This document shows positions 1 through 5,053 of a DNA stretch of 5,053 bases, piece by piece. Origin of the DNA: Hyphomicrobiales bacterium (GTDB taxonomy: Bacteria > Pseudomonadota > Alphaproteobacteria > Rhizobiales > Beijerinckiaceae); the NCBI GenBank assembly GCA_028865375.1, contig JAGWKJ010000188.1:1-5053 (forward strand). Reading direction: 5' to 3'. Below the pieces are notes generated by a model, which was given only the letters and a program-made list of their open reading frames with translations, did not search any database and had not been told where the DNA came from. Both the position numbers and the translations under genes were made by a program. The stretch's first letter is position 1. Each line of letters starts with the position of its first letter.

Positions 1-1159
1 CGATGGCGCGGAACTCCGCCCAGGCGGCTTCGCACAGGCCGAGCGTCGCCGCCTCGAAGGCGCCGGCGCCGGCGGCCGGGTCGGCGACGCGGGCGAGGAA
101 ACATTCGTCGCGCAGCACGATCGAGGCGTTGCGTGCCACGCGCCGCGCGAAGGCGTCGGGATCGCCCGGCGCCTGCGTGAACGGCAGCGGCGTCACGCGG
201 TCGGCGCCGCCGAGCGCGGCGGCGGCGATCGCCAGCGCGACCCGCAACAAGTTGGCGTGCGGATCGGCCTTGGCGGCCATGCGACGGGACGCCTGCGCCT
301 CGATGCGGAACGCCGCGGCCGAGACGTCCGACAGTTCGGCGATCCGCGCTGCGCACAGCCGGACGGCGCGGAACTTCGCGACGCCGAGCACGACATCGGC
401 GTCCGCCGCCAGATGGACCGCCGTCGCCTCGAACGAGCGCGGGCGCGACAAGCCGGCCTCCTCCGCGGCGCGCGCGATCTCGACGACGGCGGCGAGCGCG
501 AAGGCGATCTCCTGCGCTTCGCTGGCGCCGGCCTCGTGCGCGGGCGCGGAATCGGCCACGAAATACGGCCCGCGCCAGCCTTCGTCCGCCAATCGGCGCG
601 CGAAACGCGCCTGCGCGACGAGACGCGCCGCGCCGCCGTCCGCGTCGGCGAAGTTGAACGGATCGAGGCCGAACGCGACCCGCGCGACCGAAGGCGGCAG
701 GTCGCGCGATACCGCGGCGACCAACGGCGCCGCGTCGCGCACGAAGTCCTCGCCGGTCGAGAGCGCTATGGCGGGTCCGCGCGCCGCGTCGACGGCGGCG
801 ATCGTCGTCCGCGCGTCGGTCGCGGAATCGAGGGAAACGCCCAGCCCGTAGGCGCGCGGCGCGCCGACGAGCACGATCTCCACCGCGTCGGCGCCGCCGG
901 CGGCGGCGGCGCGCAGGTCGTCCGAGGCGCGCGCGGGATCGGGTTCGTCGATCCGCTCGCAGGTCTCCCACCGCATCGCCGCCCGCCAGGCCCGCGGGCG
1001 ATCTACTGTTACGCGCTCGAAGATCGGTCCGAGCGGCACGCCGTCCGCCGATGCGCTTTCCAACGATTTGATGTCGCCGCCGTTCAGGGCCGAGGCGGCG
1101 AGCGCGTCCCAAGCGGCCCGGCCGGGCGTCTCGCCATGCGATCCCGCGTCCGCCGGCAT
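1..1159 (-). CDS. mutA: Methylmalonyl-CoA mutase small (beta) subunit, 3' end cut by window edge
   Basis: This is the small subunit of the heterodimeric cobalamin-dependent mutase that interconverts methylmalonyl-CoA and succinyl-CoA in propionyl-CoA catabolism. In this family the small subunit carries no catalytic B12 site and supports the large subunit. The frame reads 386 codons from ATG at 1159 without a stop and leaves the window, so the C-terminus is missing. Family blocks seen: ERIDEPDP (residues 68-75), GLDPFN (164-169), AKFRAVRLCA (261-270), KADPHANLLR (297-306), GGADRVTPLPF (317-327), FARRVARNASIVLRDE (337-352) and LARVADPAAGAG (355-366). The GGADRVTPLPF and LARVADPA wording fits the small subunit; large subunits read more like FGGTQSLHTNSFDEA and DPWGGS. 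The start is supported by GGAGG 6 bases upstream. The gene lies 13 bases after the glycine-rich protein gene, implying co-transcription. The large-subunit gene probably lies beyond the left edge (inference). The family assignment is firm. Confidence 0.93.
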   Translation of the reverse strand, partial: MPADAGSHGETPGRAAWDALAASALNGGDIKSLESASADGVPLGPIFERVTVDRPRAWRAAMRWETCERIDEPDPARASDDLRAAAAGGADAVEIVLVGAPRAYGLGVSLDSATDARTTIAAVDAARGPAIALSTGEDFVRDAAPLVAAVSRDLPPSVARVAFGLDPFNFADADGGAARLVAQARFARRLADEGWRGPYFVADSAPAHEAGASEAQEIAFALAAVVEIARAAEEAGLSRPRSFEATAVHLAADADVVLGVAKFRAVRLCAARIAELSDVSAAAFRIEAQASRRMAAKADPHANLLRVALAIAAAALGGADRVTPLPFTQAPGDPDAFARRVARNASIVLRDECFLARVADPAAGAGAFEAATLGLCEAAWAEFRAI

Positions 1160-1165
1160 CGCCCG

Positions 1166-1170
1166 CCTCC
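1166..1170 (-). promoter_or_regulatory. Ribosome binding site of mutA
   Basis: GGAGG on the minus strand, 6 bases before the ATG at 1159. It sits inside the 13-base gap after the TGA stop of the upstream gene. It fixes the mutA start and shows that mutA can be translated from its own site within a shared transcript. Confidence 0.8.
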
Positions 1171-1172
1171 GC

Positions 1173-1571
1173 TCAGATCATGGCGCCGAGGCCGGGGATC
1201 GCGCCCGCGATCTCGCCCATGACGTCCTCGCCCGCCTTGTCGCGGCCGAAGGCGAACAGCTCCTTGCCGACCGCCTGCATCTGTCCCATGTCGAGGCCGA
1301 GCCCGCCGAGATCGCCGGCCAGCGCCATCAGGCCGCCGCCGCCGCCGAACCCGCCGAGCCCCTTCAACGCGGAGGGCAAGCCCTCCTCGCCGCCGCCGGC
1401 CTGCGTCGAGGCGGCGATGGCGGCGAGCGACGGCGAGGCTGCCAACAGCTTGTCGACCTCGCCGGGCGGTCCTTCGCGGCGCAGGAAATTGACGATCGTG
1501 CCGATCGCCTGGCGCGACACGTCGGGGGCGATGCCGGCGGCCTTGGCGACGCGGTCGATGAGTTCGGGCAT
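1173..1571 (-). CDS. Small glycine-rich helical protein of unknown function, upstream of mutA
   Basis: This encodes 132 residues of unassigned function. Residues 1-50 look helical (begins MPELIDRVAKAAGI, with VSRQAIGTIVNFLRREGPPG at 18-37). They resemble the N-terminal helices of small DUF2267-like proteins, but this is from memory and weak. Residues 59-93 form a glycine-rich linker with a run of five glycines (76-80). A second helical part follows (DMGQMQAVGKELFAFGRDKA at 94-113), and the protein ends in EIAGAIPGLGAMI. No signal peptide, membrane segment, cysteine or metal motif is visible, so it is probably a soluble cytoplasmic protein. The start at 1571 is chosen because GAGGAGG lies 5 bases upstream; the frame stays open further upstream, to 1727, but without such a site. 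It appears to be the first gene of an operon with mutA. Related small proteins are common in alphaproteobacteria as hypothetical proteins (recollection, not searched). Confidence 0.85.
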   Translation of the reverse strand: MPELIDRVAKAAGIAPDVSRQAIGTIVNFLRREGPPGEVDKLLAASPSLAAIAASTQAGGGEEGLPSALKGLGGFGGGGGLMALAGDLGGLGLDMGQMQAVGKELFAFGRDKAGEDVMGEIAGAIPGLGAMI

Positions 1572-1576
1572 GGGAT

Positions 1577-1583
1577 CCTCCTC
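1577..1583 (-). promoter_or_regulatory. Strong ribosome binding site of the glycine-rich protein gene
   Basis: GAGGAGG on the minus strand, 5 bases before the ATG at 1571. It decides the start of this gene against the longer open frame reaching to 1727, which has no such site. Confidence 0.8.
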
Positions 1584-1597
1584 GTCGCCCTCCTTCG

Positions 1598-1608
1598 CCG
1601 CAATGCGG
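1598..1608. repeat. Short inverted repeat CCGCA-A-TGCGG
   Basis: A perfect 5-base-arm palindrome, CCGCAATGCGG, lies 27 bases upstream of the glycine-rich protein start and in the divergent intergenic gap. A second inverted pair overlaps it: GCAAT at 1600-1604 and ATTGC at 1613-1617. It could be a small operator, but arms this short arise by chance in GC-rich DNA and no regulator gene is nearby. Confidence 0.25.
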
Positions 1609-1706
1609 GGCGATTGCAAGGCGCCGCGCCGGCACGGACGGCCGCCCATTGACGCGCGCGCCCGGCGCACGCACGGTCGCGGCTGGACAGGGAGACCGGC
1701 GACGCC

Positions 1707-1711
1707 GGAAG
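1707..1711 (+). promoter_or_regulatory. Ribosome binding site of the M20 dipeptidase gene
   Basis: GGAAG, 6 bases before the ATG at 1718. It supports this start over the in-frame TTG at 1649, which would add 23 basic, low-complexity residues not expected at the N-terminus of an M20 enzyme. Confidence 0.55.
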
Positions 1712-1717
1712 CGCGCG

Positions 1718-3100
1718 ATGGCCGCATTGGACGACGCCTTGGGGCGAATCGACGCCGGCCGCGAGGCCGCGCTGAAACGTCTCGCCGACCTGATCGCGAT
1801 TCCCTCGATCTCGGCCGATCCGGCGCGCTGGCCCGATTGCACGCGCGCGGCCGATTGGCTCGTCGACGCGCTGAAGGAGATCGGCGCCGACGCGTCGCGC
1901 CGCGACACGGCCGGCCGGCCGATGGTGGTCGGCCACCTCGTCTCGTCCAACCGCGACGCGCCGCGCGTGCTGTTCTACGGCCATTACGACGTGCAGCCGC
2001 CCGACCCGCTCGAACTCTGGTCGAGCCCGCCGTTCGAGGCGACGATCGTGGGCGACGGCGACGAGCGCAAATTGCGCGCGCGCGGCGCCTCGGACGACAA
2101 GGGACAGCTGATGACCTTCGTCGAGGCGTGCCGCGCCTTCAAGGAGGCCGGCGGACCGCCCTGCAACGTCACCTTCCTGTTCGAGGGCGAGGAGGAAAGC
2201 GGCTCGACATCGCTGCCGGCGTTCCTCGCTGCCAATTCCAAGGAGCTCGACGCCGACGTCGCGCTGGTCTGCGACACCGACATGCTCGCCGACGACGTGC
2301 CCGCGGTGACCACCATGCTGCGCGGCCTCGTCTACGAGGACGTGACCGTGCAGGCCGCCGACCGCGACCTGCATTCGGGCCTCTACGGCGGCGCGGCGGC
2401 CAACCCGATCCGTGTGCTGGCCCGCGCACTCGCCGGCCTGCACGATTCCGACGGCCGCGTGACGCTCGAAGGCTTCTACGACGGCGTCGAAGAGCTGCCC
2501 GAAGAGATCGCCGAGCAATGGCGCGCCTTCGAGGCCGCCGACGAGGCGATGCTGGCCGACGTCGGCCTCTCCGTGCCGGCCGGCGAAAAAGGCCGCTCGG
2601 CGCGCGAGATGATCTGGTCGCGTCCGACCTGCGAGTTCAACGGCATCGTAGGCGGCTACACGGGCGTCGGCGCCAAGACGGTGCTGCCCGCCAAGGCGTC
2701 GGCGAAAGTGTCGTTCCGCCTCGTCGGCGCGCAGGATCCAGCCAAGGTGTCGGAGAGCTTCCGCCGCCACATGCGCGCGGCGATGCCCGCCGATTGCCGC
2801 GTCGAGTTCGAAAGCCATGGCGCGAGCCCGGCGATTTCGCTGCCGGCGCGCTCCGAGGCGCTGACCCGCGCGCGCCGGGCGCTGGAGGCCGAATGGGGCA
2901 AGCCCGCCGCGCTGGTCGGCTCGGGCGGGTCGATCCCGATCGTCGGCGCGTTCAAGCGCGCATTGAAGCTCGACGCGCTGCTGATCGGCTTCGCCTCGCC
3001 CGACGACGGCATCCATTCGCCCGACGAAGGCTATCGCCTGCGGGCGTTCCACAAGGGCGCGCGCAGCTGGGCGCGCGTGCTCGCCGCCATCGGCGCGTGA
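1718..3100 (+). CDS. M20-family metallodipeptidase
   Basis: A 460-residue, probably cytoplasmic, di-zinc peptidase of the M20 family (carnosinase/PepV-like branch). It should cleave dipeptides or similar small amide substrates; the exact substrate is unknown. The metal-site motifs are all present. FYGHYDVQPP gives H89 and D91. GASDDKG gives the bridging D126. EGEEESGS gives the general base E159 and zinc ligand E160. VCDTDM gives D186, and DGIHSPDEG gives H433. DLHSGLYGG holds H219, the lid-domain histidine that in carnosinase-type enzymes reaches the partner subunit's active site. R334 (VSFRLV) and GSGGSIPIV (401-409) match substrate-binding loops. The order is catalytic half, lid/dimerisation insert (about 205-395), catalytic half, and the length is normal. 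There is no signal peptide. It is divergent from the mutA operon with no obvious functional link. Residue roles are by alignment from memory; the family call is firm. Confidence 0.95.
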   Translation: MAALDDALGRIDAGREAALKRLADLIAIPSISADPARWPDCTRAADWLVDALKEIGADASRRDTAGRPMVVGHLVSSNRDAPRVLFYGHYDVQPPDPLELWSSPPFEATIVGDGDERKLRARGASDDKGQLMTFVEACRAFKEAGGPPCNVTFLFEGEEESGSTSLPAFLAANSKELDADVALVCDTDMLADDVPAVTTMLRGLVYEDVTVQAADRDLHSGLYGGAAANPIRVLARALAGLHDSDGRVTLEGFYDGVEELPEEIAEQWRAFEAADEAMLADVGLSVPAGEKGRSAREMIWSRPTCEFNGIVGGYTGVGAKTVLPAKASAKVSFRLVGAQDPAKVSESFRRHMRAAMPADCRVEFESHGASPAISLPARSEALTRARRALEAEWGKPAALVGSGGSIPIVGAFKRALKLDALLIGFASPDDGIHSPDEGYRLRAFHKGARSWARVLAAIGA

Positions 3101-3102
3101 GG

Positions 3103-4293
3103 TCAGTTCGCCGGCGCGATCTGAACCGGCGCATTGGCCGGATCGACCGGCGCCGGCGCGTCCACGACCACGGGGGGCGCGGCGCCTGCATCGGGCGCGA
3201 CGCCCGCGTCGATGGTGGCCTGCGCGTCCTGCGGCCCGCCGAGCGAGGCGGCGAGCTGGGCGCCGATGGCCGCCACCACGCTGGGCGCGTCGGCGAACGT
3301 GCCGTGACCGATCCAGCCGCGGCTCTCATGCGTCACGTCCACCACCTTGACGCCGGCCTTGCGCAGCGACGCCGCGGTGGCGGGGTCGCGCGCGTCGATC
3401 GCGCCGAGCCGGCGCCGGCTGCCCGCCAGCAGGCTGGACAGCGACAGCGCCTTGTCGTTGGTGGCGGCGAACACCGTGACGCGCGCGGGACCGACGCGGT
3501 GCATCTGGTCGAGGAACACGTTGAGGTCGATGTCGGGCGCGGCCAGCATCACGTCGCCGAGCTTGCCCGACAGCGTGCGGTCGCCCGCGATCGAGGCCTG
3601 GCGCAGGGCCTCCATCGTCAGCCAAGCGCCCATCGAATGGGCGAGCACGTGGATGCGGCCGACGTCGGACAGCTTGCCGAGCCTTTCGAGCAGCGTCTGC
3701 AGGCGGTCGCGCGCGGCGGTGGCGGATTCCTTGTCGGCCTCGTAGGCGAACACGCTGGCGCGCGAGGGCCAGGCGAACAGCACCGGCACGCCGCCGAAGC
3801 GCCCGTCGGCGACCACTTGGGCGAGGCGGAAGCGCGCCTCGTCGAAGCCGGTGTTGAAGCCGTGGACGTAGACGAGCACGTCGCGGTCGACGCCGACCCG
3901 GCCCGACAGGTGCGTGGCCACGCCGTCCATGAACTCCGCCTCCGACAGCGGACGCCGCCCGGCGATCATGAAATCGTGGTCTGGCCGGCGGCCGCCGAAG
4001 CCGGGACCTTCGATCTGGCCGATCTTGTGTCCGGGCGGAACGCTCACCGTCGTCAAGGAATGGCTCACGCCGCCGTCGCCGGCGCTTTCGTTGGCGAGCG
4101 CATGGGCGACGAAGATCTGGATCGGCCAAGCCTGGCCGGGCTCGGGCCGCGAGAGCAAACCGCCGACGGACGCGACGCTACCCGCCATCGCGCCGAAGTC
4201 CGGTCCCGCGCAGGCGCCGAGCGCGAGCGCGAGGCACATAGCGGCAATGGCGCGGATGACGTTGCCGGACGGTCGGAGACGAAGACGGTTCAT
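3103..4293 (-). CDS. Lipoprotein with DUF900-type alpha/beta-hydrolase domain
   Basis: A 396-residue exported serine hydrolase-like protein; substrate unknown. An arginine-rich N-terminus and hydrophobic stretch (15-27) lead to the lipobox LGAC with C28, so it is predicted to be lipid-anchored; alanine at +2 gives no inner-membrane retention signal. The hydrolase core starts at about residue 138 (VLVYVHGFNTGF, oxyanion-type HGFN at 144-147). The nucleophile elbow AHSMGAW gives S220. APDID lies at 252-256. FAATNDKAL holds the likely catalytic D280, and GHGTFADAP the likely H330. This arrangement matches DUF900/COG4782. The last 30 or so residues are an Ala/Pro/Val-rich tail (PAPVDPANAP at about 380-389) outside the core. 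The ATG at 4293 gives a well-proportioned signal peptide but lacks a clear Shine-Dalgarno. An in-frame ATG at 4335 would add 14 residues and is the alternative. The stop lies 2 bases from that of the convergent dipeptidase gene. Confidence 0.9.
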   Translation of the reverse strand: MNRLRLRPSGNVIRAIAAMCLALALGACAGPDFGAMAGSVASVGGLLSRPEPGQAWPIQIFVAHALANESAGDGGVSHSLTTVSVPPGHKIGQIEGPGFGGRRPDHDFMIAGRRPLSEAEFMDGVATHLSGRVGVDRDVLVYVHGFNTGFDEARFRLAQVVADGRFGGVPVLFAWPSRASVFAYEADKESATAARDRLQTLLERLGKLSDVGRIHVLAHSMGAWLTMEALRQASIAGDRTLSGKLGDVMLAAPDIDLNVFLDQMHRVGPARVTVFAATNDKALSLSSLLAGSRRRLGAIDARDPATAASLRKAGVKVVDVTHESRGWIGHGTFADAPSVVAAIGAQLAASLGGPQDAQATIDAGVAPDAGAAPPVVVDAPAPVDPANAPVQIAPAN

Positions 4294-4421
4294 GGCGCAG
4301 GGGTTTCGCGACGCCGGGCGCCGGAGGCACGGCATTGGCCGCCAAACGCGGCGACAATGGGACGCTCACCGTGCCATTTCGGGACGCCCGCCGACGGCGC
4401 CGAACTTGCGGGGCGGGAACC
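4294..4421. promoter_or_regulatory. Divergent promoter region between the hydrolase lipoprotein and the beta-helix protein
   Basis: These 128 bases separate two gene starts pointing away from each other and should hold both promoters. No clear promoter boxes are visible. The stretch contains a palindrome at 4335-4345, a plus-strand GGAGG at 4323-4327, and alternative in-frame starts for both flanking genes: minus ATG at 4335, and plus TTG at 4335 and GTG at 4371. The true intergenic region may therefore be shorter than drawn. Confidence 0.45.
4335..4345. repeat. Short inverted repeat TTGGC-C-GCCAA
   Basis: A perfect palindrome with 5-base arms near the middle of the divergent gap, 42 to 52 bases upstream of the lipoprotein start and 77 to 87 upstream of the beta-helix protein start. 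Its place would suit a shared operator, but it is short, occurs once, and may be chance. Confidence 0.25.
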
Positions 4422-5053
4422 GTGACCTTCGCGCGCCGACGTCCCTCCCGCCGCGACCTGCTCGCCGGCGCCGCCGCGCTCGCCGCTTGCGGTCCCGCCG
4501 CGGTTGCCGCCGCCGGCGACCTGCGGGCACGGATCGCGCGCGGCGGCGTCGTCGTCCTGCCGCCGGGCGAGACCGCGACGACGGGGCTTGCGCTGCCCGA
4601 CGGCGCGCGCCTGCTCGCGCCCAAGGGCGGCGCGACGCTGCGTCTTCTCGGCCCCGGCCCGTTGCTGCGCGCGGCGCAGGACGCGCGACGCGTCGCGTTG
4701 GAAGGCGTGACGCTGACGGGCGACGGGGCCGCGACGCTGGCCGCCTTCGAGCGCCTCGACGAATTGACCGTGACCGGCTGCGCGTTCCTGGGCGCCGGCG
4801 CGGGCCTCGAAGCGCGCGGTTGCGGCGGATCGGTGCGCGACAGCCGCTTCACCGGCCATTCGCGGCACGGCGTGTTCTCGCTCGACGGCGTGGCGATGGC
4901 GATCGCCGGCAACCGCGTCGAGGATTGCGGCGAGAACGGCGTCCTCGTCTGGAGATCGGCGATCGGCGACGACGGCGCTCGGGTCTCCGGCAACGCGATC
5001 GCGCGCATCCGCGCCGACCGGCCCGGCGACGGGCCTTACGGCAACGCGATCTC
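4422..5053 (+). CDS. Tat-exported beta-helix repeat protein (TIGR03808-like), 3' end cut by window edge
   Basis: The first 210 residues of a periplasmic or surface protein of unknown substrate. The twin-arginine motif SRRDLL (residues 9-14) precedes a hydrophobic Ala/Leu stretch, with plausible signal peptidase cleavage near AVAAAG (27-32). A LAAC lipobox at 20-23 is an alternative. VVVLPPGE (43-50) opens the domain. Short beta-helix rungs follow, seen as VALEGVTLTG (91-100), LTVTGCAFLG (115-124), SVRDSRFTGHSRHGV (137-151), IAGNRVEDCGENGVLVWRS (161-179) and VSGNAIARI (188-196). The GVLVWRSAIGDDG and GPYGNAI wording (173-185, 204-210) is what I recall of TIGR03808, the Tat-translocated repeat family of Hyphomicrobiales. 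The fold resembles pectate lyase-type right-handed beta-helices, but no catalytic residues can be assigned. The GTG start is chosen because it gives a compact Tat signal; upstream GTG 4371 and TTG 4335 are in frame. Confidence 0.85.
   Translation, partial: MTFARRRPSRRDLLAGAAALAACGPAAVAAAGDLRARIARGGVVVLPPGETATTGLALPDGARLLAPKGGATLRLLGPGPLLRAAQDARRVALEGVTLTGDGAATLAAFERLDELTVTGCAFLGAGAGLEARGCGGSVRDSRFTGHSRHGVFSLDGVAMAIAGNRVEDCGENGVLVWRSAIGDDGARVSGNAIARIRADRPGDGPYGNAI

Larger units (their letters stand above)
1572..1717. promoter_or_regulatory. Divergent promoter region between the mutA operon and the dipeptidase gene
   Basis: These 146 bases separate two gene starts that point away from each other, so promoters for both must lie here or overlap the gene ends. 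I see no convincing -35/-10 pair on either strand. A TTGACG at 1649-1654 has only CACGGT where a -10 would fall. The stretch includes the Shine-Dalgarno sites of both genes and a short palindrome at 1598-1608. Confidence 0.5.

Noticed and set aside
3..1222. Two long plus-strand open frames over the left fifth of the window
   Set aside because: Both are antisense to mutA, whose minus-strand translation carries many family blocks in order, and both have biased composition without motifs.
1649..1717. TTG at 1649 as an earlier start of the dipeptidase, and TTGACG at 1649-1654 as a -35 box
   Set aside because: The extension would add 23 basic low-complexity residues, whereas the ATG at 1718 has a Shine-Dalgarno-like GGAAG. 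No acceptable -10 lies at the right distance from the TTGACG.
1364..3052. A 562-codon open frame on the minus strand opposite the dipeptidase gene
   Set aside because: Its translation is Arg/Ala/Gly-rich with no recognisable domain, and it lies antisense to a gene with all its M20 active-site motifs. It is a shadow of that gene's codon bias.
1180..4425. A 1081-codon open frame on the plus strand across several genes
   Set aside because: It overlaps the well-supported dipeptidase gene in another frame and the minus-strand hydrolase gene. Its translation is arginine-rich low-complexity sequence with no family motif, typical of stop-poor frames in GC-rich DNA.
1..5053. tRNA/rRNA genes, CRISPR arrays, insertion sequence ends, long direct repeats, riboswitches, intrinsic terminators
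   Set aside because: Looked for by eye on both strands and none seen. There is no repeated spacer pattern, no long terminal inverted repeats and no hairpin followed by a T-run. No cobalamin riboswitch was recognised upstream of the mutA operon.

Overview
This GC-rich window (about 70% G+C by eye) reads as ordinary chromosomal DNA of an alphaproteobacterium, most likely of the order Hyphomicrobiales. The evidence is the family mix: a methylmalonyl-CoA mutase small subunit, an alphaproteobacterial-type M20 dipeptidase, a DUF900-type alpha/beta-hydrolase lipoprotein, and a Tat-exported beta-helix repeat protein of the TIGR03808 type. The genus cannot be told from this sequence. Five genes are supported, two of them cut by the window edges. 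Much of the opposite strand is open only because stop codons are rare at this GC content.

Layout. On the minus strand, a small glycine-rich protein gene (1173-1571) is followed after 13 bases by mutA (1159 down to the left edge, incomplete at its 3' end). Both have strong Shine-Dalgarno sites and look like one operon, probably continuing into the large mutase subunit outside the window. Divergent from it, across a 146-base gap, is an M20-family dipeptidase gene (1718-3100, plus strand). It runs tail to tail, with a 2-base gap, into a minus-strand gene for a lipoprotein with an alpha/beta-hydrolase domain (3103-4293). Across a second divergent gap of 128 bases starts a plus-strand gene for a Tat-exported beta-helix protein (from 4422), which runs off the right edge.

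Functionally the window is a set of separate housekeeping units: cobalamin-dependent interconversion of methylmalonyl-CoA and succinyl-CoA (propionyl-CoA catabolism), cytoplasmic peptide hydrolysis, and two exported proteins of unknown substrate. No mobile element, CRISPR array, tRNA or rRNA gene, phage gene or defence system was seen. I found no convincing undescribed system. The points most worth checking are the conserved-looking small protein upstream of mutA, the ambiguous signal peptide and start codon of the beta-helix protein, and the terminator-free 2-base convergent junction.
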